Positions 63,835 through 64,000 of a stretch of 64,000 nt of DNA are shown here, piece by piece (the stretch's first letter is position 1; every line of letters starts with the position of its first letter). The stretch lies in NCBI RefSeq assembly GCF_020148005.1, contig NZ_JAGXFD010000002.1:242747-306746 (forward strand), read 5' to 3'. The notes below the pieces were generated by a model. The model worked only from the letters and a program-made list of their open reading frames with translations. It had not been told where the DNA came from and ran no database searches. The translations under genes were made by a program, and so were the position numbers. Origin of the DNA: Modicisalibacter tunisiensis (GTDB taxonomy: Bacteria > Pseudomonadota > Gammaproteobacteria > Pseudomonadales > Halomonadaceae).

Positions 63835-64000
63835 TTAGACTAACCACATGGCCAGATCGGGGAAGAACAGCAGGCCGAACAGCACCACCAGCTGGATGGC
63901 GATGAACGGCAGCAGCGACACGAAGATGTCCTTCAAGCTGATGCTCGGCGGCGCCACGCCCTTGAGGTAGAAGGCGGCCGGGCCGAACGGCGGTGACAGG
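63835..64000 (-). CDS. TRAP transporter large permease (DctM), C-terminal end (truncated by window edge)
   Basis: The last 54 residues are present, ending with TAA at 63835-63837. [18 protein letters not shown] is the conserved closing segment of DctM/SiaM large permeases, followed by a final membrane helix ([19 protein letters not shown]). It lies 11 bp before dgoD in the same operon, so the transporter probably takes up galactonate. The rest of the TRAP genes and any regulator are outside the window. Confidence 0.85.
   Translation of the reverse strand, partial: LSPPFGPAAFYLKGVAPPSISLKDIFVSLLPFIAIQLVVLFGLLFFPDLAMWLV

Noticed and set aside
1..64000. CRISPR arrays, tRNA or rRNA genes, insertion sequences, prophage or toxin-antitoxin genes
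   Set aside because: I looked for regular spaced repeats, cloverleaf or rRNA motifs, transposase and integrase motifs and small paired genes, and saw none that hold up.

Overview
The window looks like a chromosomal segment of a moderately halophilic gammaproteobacterium, most likely Halomonadaceae (Halomonas/Chromohalobacter type). I infer this from strongly GC-rich coding sequence with marked third-position bias, a complete ectoine degradation set (doeA, doeB, doeX, doeC, doeD), a BCCT choline-type carrier, a carnitine-to-betaine module and a TRAP transporter. I see no tRNA, rRNA, IS element, prophage or CRISPR array.

Layout. 1-7042: end of lhgO, then a MocR/GabR-type regulator divergent from an amino acid permease, gabD and gabT. 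7063-15709: slipin/NfeD pair, a DUF748 (AsmA-like) protein, a YnjBCD-type ABC importer and a HAD dehalogenase. 15710-28963: argC, then a long minus-strand ectoine/hydroxyectoine block (doeA, doeB, doeX, fdhD, doeC, doeD, eutB, eutC) read divergently from an EnuR-like regulator, then ghrA and a DUF503 protein. 29004-40249: envelope and export functions (FUSC/HlyD pair, YadGH-type ABC exporter, PfpI/DJ-1 protein, DUF3108 protein, LysO exporter, RND pump with its fusion protein). 40250-48017: REP cluster, BetT-type carrier with a good promoter and BetI-like operator, a D,D-carboxypeptidase with SPOR domain, and a carnitine operon (BKACE, carnitine dehydrogenase, betainyl-CoA thioesterase, esterase). 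48288-58723: MASE1-GGDEF cyclase, the dsbD-dsbE-dsbG operon with a two-component system of DsbRS type, then a sulfide/persulfide module (two YeeE/YedE halves, SQR, persulfide dioxygenase). 58863-64000: a mannosyl-3-phosphoglycerate phosphatase-like protein, gluconokinase, and a galactonate operon (end of TRAP dctM, dgoD, dgoA, dgoK).

How it fits together. Much of the window recovers carbon and nitrogen from osmolytes and related nitrogen compounds: ectoine and hydroxyectoine to aspartate, carnitine to glycine betaine, choline uptake, GABA/5-aminovalerate oxidation and galactonate. A second theme is periplasmic thiol and reactive sulfur chemistry. Two PLP-dependent MocR-family regulators each sit beside a catabolic operon, and each has direct-repeat operator candidates about two helical turns apart.

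I did not find a wholly unknown gene system. The most noteworthy signals lie between genes: a ~105 bp nested palindrome at the same place (aldehyde dehydrogenase / repeat / aminotransferase) in both the gab and doe operons; REP hairpins whose stems differ by compensatory changes; and paired operator candidates at the enuR/doeA, gab, betT and dsb promoters. Everything rests on reading the sequence; no database search was run.
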